A stretch of DNA of 64,000 bases, taken from positions 1,612,001 through 1,676,000 of the forward strand of contig OZ220494.1 of NCBI GenBank assembly GCA_965116215.1, read 5' to 3'. The position numbers and the translations under genes were made by a program. The notes below the pieces were generated by a model. That model ran no database searches and was not told the DNA's origin. It was given only the letters and a program-made list of their open reading frames with translations. This DNA is from CBDBKL01 sp965116215. GTDB lineage: Bacteria > Bdellovibrionota > Bdellovibrionia > Bdellovibrionales > JAKFYE01. Below, in pieces: positions 44,742 through 54,251 of this stretch. Within the stretch, counting starts at the first letter, position 1. Each line of letters starts with the position of its first letter.

Positions 44742-45652
44742 AAAAGACAGCCATTATTATGAACCCAAAAAGTGGAAGAGGGGATGTTCTAAAAAATTGG
44801 TCTGAATATAGAGAAACAGTTTTCCATCTTTTTGATAATTTTAATGAGTTTCTGACAGAGAGAAAGAATCATGCATTAGAATTAGCTCAAAGCTTGATAA
44901 AAGAAAAGTATGAAAAATTTGTTGTTGTTGGGGGAGATGGTACGCTTCACGAGGTTGTTAATGGCCTATTACAATCGGAAGTGAAGGAGCAGGACTTGCC
45001 GACTCTTTGCATGATTGATGGTGGGACGGCATGTGATTTTAGTCGTACCTTATATAAAAAGAGAAAGTCTGATATGGCTTTAAGATTAATAACTAGCTCC
45101 AAGACAATCAGTGTTGATGTGGGTAGAGTGGAGCTGAACTCTTGTGAAAAGCCTATTTACTTTATTAATTCCTCATCATTTGGCTTAGGGGGAACAGTCG
45201 CCAAGGAAATTCATATGAGTCGATCGGATAAAATGAGTAAAATGAACTACCTTATGACATCTTTAAAACATGTTTGGCAATCTCGTCCGGTCAACGTCAC
45301 AGTTCGAGTGGGGGGGCGTGTACTTTATAAAGGCAATACGTTTAATGTTTTTGTTTCAAATGGCATGTATTCAGGGGGTGGGATGGTATGGGCTCCTGAT
45401 GCTCAGATTGGAGATGGTCAGTTGGATTTAACTATTATTAAGGATATACCTAGGCAAATATTTTTTGTGATTTCTCCACTTGTTTATTTAAAAGCCCTAC
45501 ATAAAGTGAAGGCTGTGATTTTGAGGAGAGTTTCTGGGGTAGAGGTTCATTCCGATTTAGAGACAGATATGGAATTAGATGGTGAACCCTATGCAGCTCA
45601 AACGGCCAGATATAGTGTGCTTCACAAAGCTCTTCGGTTTTCTATTATTTAA
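44738..45652 (+). CDS. Diacylglycerol kinase-family lipid kinase
   Basis: YegS/DgkB-like soluble kinase expected to phosphorylate a lipid. The start IIMNPKSGRG is a glycine-rich loop, and VVGGDGTLHEVVNGL is the GGDGT catalytic motif. Asp and Glu ligands are in DAQIGDGQLDL and near LDGEP. 304 residues is normal. It overlaps aspS by four bases, so it is coupled to the synthetase operon, though the functions are unrelated. Lipid substrate unknown. Confidence 0.88.
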   Translation: MKKTAIIMNPKSGRGDVLKNWSEYRETVFHLFDNFNEFLTERKNHALELAQSLIKEKYEKFVVVGGDGTLHEVVNGLLQSEVKEQDLPTLCMIDGGTACDFSRTLYKKRKSDMALRLITSSKTISVDVGRVELNSCEKPIYFINSSSFGLGGTVAKEIHMSRSDKMSKMNYLMTSLKHVWQSRPVNVTVRVGGRVLYKGNTFNVFVSNGMYSGGGMVWAPDAQIGDGQLDLTIIKDIPRQIFFVISPLVYLKALHKVKAVILRRVSGVEVHSDLETDMELDGEPYAAQTARYSVLHKALRFSII

Positions 45653-45777
45653 GCTACTATAAAAACTTTCACTTCCTCTGAAGAATCTTCTCTTTTTATT
45701 CTCATATTTTTATAATATGTAGTAAGATATTTTCAAATCTATGCTTTAGGCTCTTGGCCATTATTTCTGTTTAACAC

Positions 45778-45802
45778 AAAATAAAAATATGAGTTTTATT
45801 TT
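45778..45802. terminator. AT-only inverted repeat between convergent genes
   Basis: AAAATAAAA and TTTTATTTT form a perfect nine-base stem with a seven-base loop. It lies between the lipid kinase (plus) and VWA (minus) genes. Without GC pairs it is only a possible bidirectional terminator. Confidence 0.3.
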
Positions 45803-45901
45803 CTATAGGAAATTCTTTTTGACTTTAAGTTGGATTTTATTTTTAGCCACTCAAAGATTATAATTGATTTATTGCTCTCTTTCTTCTTGGGAGATCTGCG
45901 C

Positions 45902-47419
45902 TTAACTTTTTAATTCCACTTTGACATCAAGCCTTTTGAAGCCACGAATATTAAAAGGATCAGCATCTTTGAAAACTTTATCTTTTAATTTTATAAGCCA
46001 GTACTCATCTGTTTCTTCAATGACTTCATAGTTTGTCGAGTCAGCTAGCTCATTGTTGAGATATACAGAGAGAGTTTCAGGATATGATACAATTTTAATA
46101 GGAGTGATCTCTTCAAGATTCTCTTTTAAATTTAAATACTCATATGTGACTTTTATTTCTGCTCCGGGAGGAGGAGGAGAGTGAAATACAATGTGTCCAT
46201 TCTGGATGGAATAACCTTTATGTATAGTTTTAGAATTGATTTCTACATGGACCCTCTTTTTATTAATAGGTCTGTCATTAATCAGTGGCCACTCTGATTC
46301 ATAAGAGGGCTTTCCATTTTTCATATTTGATCTTTTAGTGAGGTATTCAACTCCTTGAAAATACACAGATGAGTTAACTTCTACACGGATTCGTCTTTCC
46401 TGAAGAGGCAGGTTGGGGTTTAGACCGACATTTTCTTCTGAGATATAATTTATTGTATAGACAGATGAAAATCGATTGCTAATTTGTTCAAATATCTTAT
46501 CAATAGTTGTATTCCCTCTTTTGAGTTCTTTAAAATCAAAAAATAATCCTTCTGTGACACTGACAACTGAGGGATATTTAAAATAGTTCTTAGAGTAACC
46601 GTGCCATTTTGGGCTAATGACAAAAGCTGTAACAGCAGATTCTGTTAAGGCCGTGAGGACATCGGGATATTCTGGTGCATAGTAGGCCTCTTTTTGGTGT
46701 CTATCAACAGGCATCACCCAAGAGCCAATATCTGTAAACATAATGACAATTCTTCGGGTATTCGTATGCCAGTTTGTTTTCGTCGCAGCATCCTTGAGTG
46801 CTCCTAATGAGTTTTCTTTTGGATTGCCTCCTCCTTTTGCTTTTAATCTGGATAGCTCAGCAATAAAAGCATTGAGGTTTTCATTTTCAGGAGTAGAAGG
46901 GTCGTCCTCTTTCCATCTCTTGCAGAGCTTTAATGTGCGATCTTTAAATGTGAGGACACAGAGGTTAGCCTTATAGTTTCTTTTTTCAAGTTTGGTTACA
47001 AAATTGGTGATCGAAGTCTTCACTTTATCGATTGTTTTCTGCATAGAGCCTGTAACGTCTAATACAAAAACAATGTCTAAATCTTTAGATATTCTTTTTG
47101 AATTCTCAATTAATCTGTAATTTCTAATAGGAATATCATTTTCATAAATGCGGAGATCAGCTTGTGTGAGATTATTAATATCAAATCCCTCATCATCTAT
47201 GATTTTGAAGTCTAAAGAAGTATGATTGTTATCTAACCTTTCTTGTCTAAAAGTAGTTGTCATTTGTTGGTACTTAAAAGAATTTACACCCTCTGATTTT
47301 AAAAATGTTTTTTCAAATCCGTAATTGCCGTCACAACTACTTATCACCAGAGAGAAGATAAAAAAGATTCCCCATTGATTAAAAGATATAAAAAAGGATG
47401 TGTTTTCTTTTTTTGTCAT
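45902..47419 (-). CDS. VWA-domain lipoprotein
   Basis: 505 residues. The signal peptide ends in a lipobox (VISSC) at about residue 30. A VWA domain (about 105-320) carries the MIDAS-type LDIVFVLDVTGSMQ (DxTxS variant) and the VIMFTDIG strand. Residues 335-505 look beta-rich (RRIRVEVNS, VHVEINSKTI, IKVTYEYL), suggesting an adhesive or binding module. It is probably an outer-membrane or periplasmic metal-dependent adhesion protein. No partner genes are adjacent; tsaC lies upstream on the same strand. Confidence 0.82.
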   Translation of the reverse strand: MTKKENTSFFISFNQWGIFFIFSLVISSCDGNYGFEKTFLKSEGVNSFKYQQMTTTFRQERLDNNHTSLDFKIIDDEGFDINNLTQADLRIYENDIPIRNYRLIENSKRISKDLDIVFVLDVTGSMQKTIDKVKTSITNFVTKLEKRNYKANLCVLTFKDRTLKLCKRWKEDDPSTPENENLNAFIAELSRLKAKGGGNPKENSLGALKDAATKTNWHTNTRRIVIMFTDIGSWVMPVDRHQKEAYYAPEYPDVLTALTESAVTAFVISPKWHGYSKNYFKYPSVVSVTEGLFFDFKELKRGNTTIDKIFEQISNRFSSVYTINYISEENVGLNPNLPLQERRIRVEVNSSVYFQGVEYLTKRSNMKNGKPSYESEWPLINDRPINKKRVHVEINSKTIHKGYSIQNGHIVFHSPPPPGAEIKVTYEYLNLKENLEEITPIKIVSYPETLSVYLNNELADSTNYEVIEETDEYWLIKLKDKVFKDADPFNIRGFKRLDVKVELKS

Positions 47420-47656
47420 AATTGATCTCTACCATTATCTTAATCTGTTTTTTAATTTCTTAATCTTGACATAATTGATGCGACTTTGTCACTTTGAGAA
47501 AAAACACAATACAAAAGTCTTGAGATTTTATGTCCATTCCTTAAGGGTTCGGGGGGTAAGGGCATATTATTAACATTGTTAGGACTAGCTTTTGAGATAG
47601 GCGTTCTTTTGATATTATTTAAGAGTATCTAATTTATTTTTTAAAGTTTTTTTTTA

Positions 47657-48268
47657 TCATTTAGGGTGTCTTTTATATTTACGAAGTATATCATGAAAAG
47701 AGATGGGCCCCTCTCTGAGGAGTTTTAGAGAGGGTGTAAATTGTAAAACAGTACTGGCTAGTCCTATTTCTTCAGAAGATGTCCAGTTGACGATGACAAC
47801 ATGAGGGTATTGGGACAGCCATTTTATACGTTCTTTGGTAGGATAATATTCAGGATAACCTGAAGGATTTGCACTTGTTGTGCAAATCGGAAAATCAAGT
47901 TTTAAGAAAAGCTCCTTAATAAATGGATGGGAAGAGCAACGCAGACCTAACCATCGCTTGTTACTGAGGAGTCTTTTATCTAGATGTTTTTGAATATTTC
48001 TCTTAACTGGTAAGATAGCTGTTAACGGACCTGGCCAAAACTGTTTAAGAACTCTCTTGACATCCTGATTGATTTCTACAAATTGAGAGGCCATATCGAT
48101 GTCTTTAACGAGTAAGCTCATAGGGGAAGTTTCTTGACGTCCTTTGAGTTCGTAAAGTTGCTCTAGAGCTTTTGAGTTTCTAATGTCTACACCTAACCCC
48201 CAGACAGTTTCTGTGGGATAGGTTAAGATGAATCCATCTTGTAGAGAGCGGATATAATTGTTATTCAT
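47657..48268 (-). CDS. tsaC: Threonylcarbamoyl-AMP synthase (Sua5/YrdC/TsaC family)
   Basis: Makes threonylcarbamoyl-AMP for the t6A modification of tRNAs reading ANN codons. Visible motifs are YPTETVWGLG, KGRQETSPMSLLV (Lys/Arg ligands) and CTTSANPSG. It has 203 residues, the single-domain TsaC form without the extra Sua5 domain. It starts at ATG 48268, next to the repeat cluster, with no close operon partner. Confidence 0.92.
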   Translation of the reverse strand: MNNNYIRSLQDGFILTYPTETVWGLGVDIRNSKALEQLYELKGRQETSPMSLLVKDIDMASQFVEINQDVKRVLKQFWPGPLTAILPVKRNIQKHLDKRLLSNKRWLGLRCSSHPFIKELFLKLDFPICTTSANPSGYPEYYPTKERIKWLSQYPHVVIVNWTSSEEIGLASTVLQFTPSLKLLREGPISFHDILRKYKRHPK

Positions 48269-48400
48269 TGATACGTTTTCTATTGTCTATTTTCTTTAGA
48301 ACAATAGTATTATATACTTTATCATTCAAGATAGAATTTGATTCTATCAGGCATAGATATAAACGACCTTTCTGCGGATCCGCCTTTTTTCTATGGGAAA

Positions 48401-48465
48401 AAGACTTTTATCTTCCCCTTAAAAGCTCAAACAGCTTTGAGGTCCTCAAGCTCATCTCCCTTGGG
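48401..48465 (+). repeat. Intergenic repeat fragment B0
   Basis: Segment reading AAAAAGACTTTTATCTTCC and then AAAAGCTCAAACAGCTTTGAG with CAAGCTCATCTCCC. It is a diverged copy of the element downstream of recA (60880-60990, opposite strand). No gene in it; apparent frames are not supported. Confidence 0.6.
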
Positions 48466-48491
48466 AATTGACTTTGTAAGGATGATAAGTA

Positions 48492-48614
48492 GGAAGAGTT
48501 TTTCTGAAGGTTTCCAAAAGCTCAGACAACTCTGAGGTTCGCAGCTCGTCTCTCTTCGAGATACGCCCTGCGCCTCAGAAAACTCGTTTTGAAAACCTTC
48601 AGAAAAACTCTTCC
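48492..48614 (+). repeat. Intergenic repeat element B1
   Basis: 123 bases bounded by a 28-base inverted repeat (48492-48519 and 48587-48614, 27 of 28 paired). Core GTTTTTCTGAAGG is shared with A1. Compared with A1, arm bases differ but pairing is kept (GGAAGAG at one end, CTCTTCC at the other; GGTTTCC with GAAAACC). The internal CTCAGA-CAAC-TCTGAG hairpin is the same. The middle module is absent, so it is a shorter relative. Confidence 0.8.
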
Positions 48615-48632
48615 CTGCCCGTTGTTATCTCA

Positions 48633-48770
48633 GTGGCACAAATCATTTTTAAAACTTCCAAAAGCTCAGACAACTCTGAGGTTCGCAGCTCGTCTCTCTT
48701 CACCAATTACCCTCTGCGCTTTGAAAAACTCGCTTTAAGAGAAAAATAAAAGCCTTTTTCCAATGCAGGC
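48633..48770 (+). repeat. Intergenic repeat unit B2
   Basis: Same arrangement as A2: GTGGCACAAATCA linker, TTAAAACTTCCAAAA, CTCAGA-CAAC-TCTGAG, CGCAGCTCGTCT, then GAAAAACTCGCTTTAAGAG and AAAAATAAAAGCC. The outer arms are missing. Confidence 0.75.
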
Positions 48771-48921
48771 TCAAAGTGCGAGCTTGTGGCGAAGGCTAAA
48801 GGTGCAATCTGGAGAGTGCTCGATGGCATCGAGCATACAATAATAGAATAAACGATCTCTCCATGAATACGCTCTGCACTCTAGAAAACTCGTTTTGAAA
48901 GCTTTCAGAAAAACTCTTCCC
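48771..48921 (+). repeat. Intergenic repeat unit B3
   Basis: Contains GGCTAAAGGTGCAATCTGG, then GGAGAGTGCTCGATGGCATC, whose TGCTCGATG/CATCGAGCA parts are a perfect palindrome, and GAATAAACGATCTCTCCATG. It ends with CTCGTTTTGAAAGCTTTCAG and the AAAAACTCTTCC arm. It stops 14 bases short of the flavin reductase-like gene's stop codon (48935-48937). Confidence 0.75.
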
Positions 48922-48934
48922 TGATCTACATTTT

Positions 48935-49627
48935 CTAATACGATTCAAAAATAATGTTCTCTGGACTGAGTCCTCTGGACTGCAAAAGATTGTCAGCTAA
49001 ATTCACCATGTCGGGGCGGCCACAGAGATACACTTGAGTGTTCTGAGAATCAAAGACCAGAGAAGTTATATGATCTACAAGACATCCTGACTTTCCCTTC
49101 CATTCCGCTTTGGGGGACTGTACAATATATTCGAAATCAAAAGTGGTACTTTCCCTTTTAAATACTTCCAGTTCTGATTCCAAATAAATCTCCCCTTCAT
49201 TTTTTACCTCTACCCAAAGATGCATATGGACATCGGGAAACTTTTCCCTGTTCGAAGAAATAAAAGATATATGTTGGGCAAGACCTGTCCCCGTACAAAA
49301 AAAGAAAACATCCTTTTTTGCAGGATTTTTAAAAAGGCAGCTTCCCCTTGCCGAAGTTATATTTATGGTAGAATGGGGTTTAAGTTTCGAAAGATACTCA
49401 GTGGTGGGGCTATTTTCTAAGTGACGTATGAATAAACGTAAAGAGCCTATCTTGCGATCATCTGCTGCAATAGAGAAGGCTGCCATTTTGGGCTCAGGAG
49501 TCTGAGGAATCTGAATCAGCAGGTGTTGGCCAGATTGAAATCTATACTTTGAGGCACTGATTGTGAGTTCAAAAATAGAATCTGTGAGTTTTTTATTAGA
49601 GATGAGCTTTGCTGTTATAAGTTCCAT
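48935..49627 (-). CDS. FAD/NAD(P)-binding oxidoreductase, ferredoxin-NADP reductase-like
   Basis: 230 residues. An FAD-binding beta barrel with a variant of the RxYS motif (MAAFSIA) comes first. The NAD(P)-binding domain has FFFCTGTGLAQHISF and the YLCGRPDMV end motif. This resembles Fre or the reductase module of phenol hydroxylase-type systems, without an iron-sulfur domain. The partner protein is unknown. It is a lone minus-strand gene with the repeat cluster at its 3' end. Confidence 0.8.
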   Translation of the reverse strand: MELITAKLISNKKLTDSIFELTISASKYRFQSGQHLLIQIPQTPEPKMAAFSIAADDRKIGSLRLFIRHLENSPTTEYLSKLKPHSTINITSARGSCLFKNPAKKDVFFFCTGTGLAQHISFISSNREKFPDVHMHLWVEVKNEGEIYLESELEVFKRESTTFDFEYIVQSPKAEWKGKSGCLVDHITSLVFDSQNTQVYLCGRPDMVNLADNLLQSRGLSPENIIFESY

Positions 49628-49935
49628 TGCATATTTCCTACCTATACTTTTTTCCTAATATATGTGAGTGGCCCCTATATTGACTGATGAGAAAAAAGAC
49701 TTTACTTCATATTTGTCAAGAGGATTCCCTTTGGGATTATTATCAGATTTTTGTTTTTTTCTGAGAAATGCCAATGATATGTTGTGACTTTAATGCCTTA
49801 GAGTTTGTTGCCCTATCCTATAATTGTTATTCCGCTGGTTATATGCCATGACTTTGACTTTTTATAAGGGCATACGTATAAAGACATGTATTTGATGCAT
49901 TGGGTAATTAGTGAATGCAGTGAAGGGACCTAAAG
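49628..49935. other. Divergent intergenic region before the helicase
   Basis: About 308 bases between divergent genes. It contains the promoter at 49854-49882 and a GCATT/AATGC hairpin near 49890-49915. No small gene or known RNA was recognised. Confidence 0.5.
49854..49882 (+). promoter_or_regulatory. Sigma-70 type promoter for the DEAD-box helicase
   Basis: TTGACT, a 17-base spacer and TATAAA, so 5 of 6 matches in each box. The predicted leader is about 47 bases. Confidence 0.6.
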
Positions 49936-51459
49936 TTGAACTTTAGTGAATTACAGTTATGTCATCCGCTGTTAAAAAATCTTGTTAAAATCAACTTCCA
50001 TAAGTGTACACCTGTTCAAGAAAAAGTCATGCCAGCTATTTTGGAGGGGAAGGATATCTCAGCTCTGGCGCAAACGGGAACGGGAAAGACGGCCGCCTTT
50101 TTGTTGCCACTTTTGGATCGTATTTTAAGAACAAAAACCAATTCCGAAGATTTAAAAACAAGAGGATTTCCCCATTGGAAATCTGGCCAATTTGTTCTTA
50201 TCTTAGTTCCTACAAGAGAGTTAGCAGAACAAGTATATCAAGATTTTAAAAGATTCACTATTGATATAGATGTCGAAGCCGTTGCTATCTATGGCGGGTC
50301 CTCCTATGAGACTCAGAAAAAGAAAGTCGCAGATCGAGTCGAGTTTGTCATAGGAACACCTGGGCGTCTGATTGACCTATATAAAAACCATATCCTTGAT
50401 TTTCGACAGGTGAGAGCTATTGTCTTTGATGAAGCAGATCGTATGTTTGATATGGGATTTAAAGATGATATGCGCTATCTCCTTCAGCGTATTCCAAAAA
50501 GTCGTCAATATTTAATATTTAGTGCCACATTGAATTTTGACGTTCTTCATACTGCTTATCGCTTTGGAGCAGATCCTGTAGAGTTTGATTTATCCAGAGA
50601 TGTCGTTAAATCAGAAAATGTTGATGATTGCATTTTCCATATTGGTGAAAACGATAAACCTCAGTATTTGATATCGCTTTTAAAAAAGGAAAATCCCAGA
50701 CAGACTATTGTTTTTTCAAATTTTAAAGTTCATGTGGAACGTATTGCAAACTTTTTGAGAGCTAATGGGGTTCCTGCCATGGGGATTTCAAGTCTTTTAA
50801 CACAAGGGCAACGTCATCGTGTCATGATGCAATTTAGAGAAACCAATAATAATCAAAATGTTTTGGTGGCAACAGATGTTGCAGCTAGAGGTTTAGACAT
50901 TCAAAATGTCGATGTTGTTATTAATTATGATTTACCAGATGATTCTGAAAGTTATGTGCATCGTATTGGTCGAACAGGAAGAGCCGGTGAGTGTGGTCAT
51001 GCTATGAGTTTAGTGAGTGAAAAAGATGTAGAGGCTTTGCAGAGAATAGAAAACTTTTTAAAATATAAAATACAGATAGGATGGCTTGAAAATGATGAAC
51101 TTGCTCAGAATATGAAGCCTATGTTATCGGAGCGTGACTTAGAAAAATGGAAAAGACATCGTCAACCGCAATCCTCTTTCAAAAGAAAAGAGTCGAGTGA
51201 TAAAAAGAAAAAGAAATTGAATTCTCGTCAGAAGAAGCCCGGTCGCCCAAATAGAGATGAAGTGGCTCATAATCATCCTCTTGGAGTTCATCGTGATCGT
51301 CAATCTGGTCGACATAGAACAAAACAGGAGTCTTATATTCAGAAGAAAAAACCAAAGCCCTCATTGAAACGTCGAAGTCTTCGTAAAAAAACACCTGAAA
51401 GAATAAAAAAGACCAATAAAGTGCTTAGCCTTTTTAAGAAGCTATGGGATTCTATCTAG
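49936..51459 (+). CDS. DEAD-box RNA helicase
   Basis: RhlE/RhlB-like ATP-dependent RNA helicase with a complete motif set: Q motif (CTPVQEKVMPAI), AQTGTGKT, PTRELAEQ, TPGRLID, DEAD, SAT, ARGLDIQNVD and HRIGRTGR. The last about 110 residues are strongly basic and Lys/Arg-rich (KKKKKLNSRQKKPGR), probably an RNA-binding tail. It starts at TTG with an AAGGGA site seven bases upstream. It overlaps the 3' end of the convergent secreted-protein gene by 18 bases. Confidence 0.93.
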   Translation: MNFSELQLCHPLLKNLVKINFHKCTPVQEKVMPAILEGKDISALAQTGTGKTAAFLLPLLDRILRTKTNSEDLKTRGFPHWKSGQFVLILVPTRELAEQVYQDFKRFTIDIDVEAVAIYGGSSYETQKKKVADRVEFVIGTPGRLIDLYKNHILDFRQVRAIVFDEADRMFDMGFKDDMRYLLQRIPKSRQYLIFSATLNFDVLHTAYRFGADPVEFDLSRDVVKSENVDDCIFHIGENDKPQYLISLLKKENPRQTIVFSNFKVHVERIANFLRANGVPAMGISSLLTQGQRHRVMMQFRETNNNQNVLVATDVAARGLDIQNVDVVINYDLPDDSESYVHRIGRTGRAGECGHAMSLVSEKDVEALQRIENFLKYKIQIGWLENDELAQNMKPMLSERDLEKWKRHRQPQSSFKRKESSDKKKKKLNSRQKKPGRPNRDEVAHNHPLGVHRDRQSGRHRTKQESYIQKKKPKPSLKRRSLRKKTPERIKKTNKVLSLFKKLWDSI

Positions 51460-52032
51460 CCATTGAAAAGATTTTATAATAGAACGGCATTTTAATAATG
51501 AATCTTGAAAACTTTTAAGATGATCCATACATGTTAGAATTACAAATTCTTTATTGTTTTGTGAGATCACCTGTTCCGCTTGTTTTTTTGTCGATGTATT
51601 GATGACGTTAAGAATATAAGACTCCTTGTTATCTAAGGAGTATTTTTTTATACCTAAAACATCAAAGCCAAAAAGAGGAAACTCACGAATCCATTTATGG
51701 AGAAATCGAGTGAGACTTTCTATTTCAGAAGAATGTTTTCTAATTGTTAAGGTGGCCTGTGTGCCGTTCTGAACAGGCCCTCTGTATAGAGATAAAATCC
51801 CATTTATATTTACAGGAGGAGGGGAAAGATACCAATCGGTATTGTTACTTGTTAATGAAAAATGAGTATCCTTAAAGTGATGAGCCGTACTGGGAGTATG
51901 GGCTCTCTTATTCACTGCAGAACCACTTTGGGAGAAGGTAACACATAAAATAACAAATAAAACTTTCATAAACTGTAGATTAAAATTTTTTCTGTGTTTG
52001 GACAAGACAAGAAAAGTGGTTCCCCATCTCAT
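51442..52032 (-). CDS. Secreted protein of unknown function
   Basis: 196 residues. An internal Met at 22 begins a plausible signal peptide (MKVLFVILCVTFSQSGSA). The longer ATG at 52030-52032 has the better ribosome site (AAAAGG, 5 bases), so I kept the longer frame, which leaves an unusually long leader before the hydrophobic segment. The mature part is rich in His, Ser and Asn, with two Cys residues near the C-terminus. No family recognised. It lies 20 bases after the TolB-like gene. Confidence 0.6.
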   Translation of the reverse strand: MRWGTTFLVLSKHRKNFNLQFMKVLFVILCVTFSQSGSAVNKRAHTPSTAHHFKDTHFSLTSNNTDWYLSPPPVNINGILSLYRGPVQNGTQATLTIRKHSSEIESLTRFLHKWIREFPLFGFDVLGIKKYSLDNKESYILNVINTSTKKQAEQVISQNNKEFVILTCMDHLKSFQDSLLKCRSIIKSFQWLDRIP

Positions 52033-52052
52033 ATTGCCTTTTCAGCGATTTT

Positions 52053-53120
52053 TTAATGACGTTTATTGGTGAAGTCAGGGCAAAGAAAGAGGTCTTTGGC
52101 AATGGATATCAAAACCTCTTTTTTATGACTTCCCTTATGGCGAAGAAAGGCTATTTTTAGACCATCTGGACTCAAAACTGGGTGTGTTAGCTCATATTTT
52201 GAATGAAAGACTTGTGTGAGACATTTTTTTTTGAGATTAAATAAAAAGATCTTATATTTCCCATCGATATGATTAGAACTAAACAATATGGCGTCACTTG
52301 TTCGGTTCCAAACCATACCTTGAAAAGAGTCAACGTCTTTGAGGATAGTGTATTTGATTTGCCCGAATGAATTACCAAGAACCCATTCAAATTGATGGCT
52401 TTTAGGATTCCAGTGTTTCCAGACTAAATTTTTAAAATCATTAGAGAATCGAAAATAAATTTGAAATGCTTTTGGATATTGAATCACAACTTTTTTTTTG
52501 TTCTGTTTATATAAATTCAATTTATAAATTCGACTTTGATTTTTATCAATGGAATTATAAAACAACTGTATGTCTTTATAAACTTGTGGATCTCCATCAT
52601 AACCAGCATGATGGGTGATGCGTTCAATATTAAAACTATCATGGTGGCTACGATATATTTCAGTTGTTGGAAAGCGGCTCAAATGGGGTTGTTTTTTATT
52701 ATTATGTATGGTGTCGCTCATGATTTTAGGGGGAATAGAGTGAGTTTTGAGTTCATCTGTTGTGCTAGCATAATATATCCATTTGGGTGTCATATAGAAT
52801 GATAAAATAGCTCCATCTTGATGGGTCATTCTTTTCAAGGTCTTTTGAGGCAAGTTATAAAAATAGATCTGTTTAAGATGGTGATGGGCGTGTCCTCCAC
52901 TCAAAAGCCATAGGCCCCGTTTCCCCCATTGTGCAATAGAGTGGTCGCCCTTTAGTGGGAATGATTGGGCTTTATCAAGAAGAACTTGGTGAAAGTGCTG
53001 TTGATCTAAAGTGCGGCATGTGGATGTCACAAATAATAGGATTAAAAACACAGTGATATATACCGTATTGCGCTTATGAAAGATATTGTCTAGAAGAGAG
53101 AATAAATGTTGTTTATACAT
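52053..53120 (-). CDS. TolB-like beta-propeller repeat protein
   Basis: 355 residues with one N-terminal membrane or signal segment (TVYITVFLILLFVTS), then beta-propeller-type repeats. The clearest is HPVLSPDGLKIAFLR (PD40-type), with weaker ones (GDPQVYKDIQLFY, WNRTSDAILFSS). It may be exported to the periplasm. TolB itself is part of the Tol-Pal system, but no pal or tolA gene is nearby, so that role is not claimed. It overlaps the mutY stop by eight bases. Confidence 0.68.
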   Translation of the reverse strand: MYKQHLFSLLDNIFHKRNTVYITVFLILLFVTSTCRTLDQQHFHQVLLDKAQSFPLKGDHSIAQWGKRGLWLLSGGHAHHHLKQIYFYNLPQKTLKRMTHQDGAILSFYMTPKWIYYASTTDELKTHSIPPKIMSDTIHNNKKQPHLSRFPTTEIYRSHHDSFNIERITHHAGYDGDPQVYKDIQLFYNSIDKNQSRIYKLNLYKQNKKKVVIQYPKAFQIYFRFSNDFKNLVWKHWNPKSHQFEWVLGNSFGQIKYTILKDVDSFQGMVWNRTSDAILFSSNHIDGKYKIFLFNLKKKCLTQVFHSKYELTHPVLSPDGLKIAFLRHKGSHKKEVLISIAKDLFLCPDFTNKRH

Positions 53121-54075
53121 ATTTAAATGTCTTCTGTATGAGTGATTGGGGGATTTTTCTTTTTAAGTTTTTCCAGTCTATCATGATGGTGTTTTTGGGT
53201 CTAGATTTCCTTTGGTGAATGTTGATGTAGATAGAGTAATGAGTCACTGAGTGTTTATAGGTAAATGTTTTGGGTGCTGTTCTTAATTTTTTGACTTTGC
53301 CTGGCCAAATGAGTTGATTTTTTAACCAGGGGGCATAATTGTTTTTTTGAAAGCCAAAGGCTCCTTGGTTTTTATAGACATCAATGTCCCATACCCAGTG
53401 TTCTGGCTTTCTTCGTGGTTTCATGAGGGGCAATACATCCACTTGATTTTCTTTAAAGGCCTGACAAGATTTTATCAGAGGGCAGATAAGGCATTTGGGG
53501 GATTGGGCAGCACACAATGTGGCTCCGATTTCAATCAGAGCTTGATTGAGATCAGCAACATGTTTTGTATTGGCCCATTGGTCAACTAAGTTTTGAAGTA
53601 AGGTTCTGCCTTGGCTGGTCCACCATTTGTTGTTTAGGGCGTAGTATCTGGATAAAAATCGGATGACGTTTCCATCGAGTACACCGACACGCTCAGAATA
53701 GGAAAAGCTGGTAATGGCACGGGCGGTGTAAGGCCCAACTCCTGGCAATTCAATCCACTTTTTCCAAGTTTTGGGAAATTTTGTTTGGCTCAGTATCTTT
53801 GCTGTTTTGTGAAGGTTTTGGGCACGATTGTAATACCCCAGTCCAGACCAGGCTTCATAGACATTATCTAATGGAGCTTGGGCTAGAGCTTTGACATCTT
53901 TAAATTCCAAAAGCCATCTTTCAAAGTAGGGAATTACGGCTTGTACCGTTGTTTGTTGTAGCATGACTTCTGAAATCCATATTTGATAGGGGTCTTGACT
54001 GAGTCTCCAGGGGAGAGGACGAAAATTTTTCCGATACCAATTGAGAAGTTGTGTTCGTGCTTTCATTTTATCCAC
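53113..54075 (-). CDS. mutY: A/G-specific adenine glycosylase
   Basis: DNA repair enzyme that removes adenine opposite 8-oxoguanine. It shows LPWRLSQDPYQIWISEVMLQQTT with the catalytic Glu, ELPGVGPYTARAI helix-hairpin-helix, LDGNVIRFLSR with the catalytic Asp, and the iron-sulfur Cys-x6-Cys-x2-Cys-x5-Cys (CAAQSPKCLICPLIKSC). The C-terminal MutT-like domain is shorter than in E. coli (total 320 residues). The 8-base overlap with the following gene implies one transcript. Confidence 0.95.
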   Translation of the reverse strand: MDKMKARTQLLNWYRKNFRPLPWRLSQDPYQIWISEVMLQQTTVQAVIPYFERWLLEFKDVKALAQAPLDNVYEAWSGLGYYNRAQNLHKTAKILSQTKFPKTWKKWIELPGVGPYTARAITSFSYSERVGVLDGNVIRFLSRYYALNNKWWTSQGRTLLQNLVDQWANTKHVADLNQALIEIGATLCAAQSPKCLICPLIKSCQAFKENQVDVLPLMKPRRKPEHWVWDIDVYKNQGAFGFQKNNYAPWLKNQLIWPGKVKKLRTAPKTFTYKHSVTHYSIYINIHQRKSRPKNTIMIDWKNLKRKIPQSLIQKTFKYV

Positions 54076-54251
54076 TGTAAAAGATCTCTCTTTTTTTTTC
54101 TACTTTTTGTTTTTTATGATGTGTGAGCCTATAGGTCTTGAGTCAAATTGGTTGAGAGGGGCTTTGTCAGATTTTCAAAAGACCAGAGTGACTTTCTTTT
54201 TCGAAATGGGGTTTTGGAAATAATAAAGGGTAAGAGTCTTTCTTCCGCTCA

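Noticed and set aside
48338..48535. Open frame in repeat locus B that resembles one in locus C
   Set aside because: The shared peptide (FIFPLK region) simply reflects shared repeat DNA; frames are not conserved across copies.
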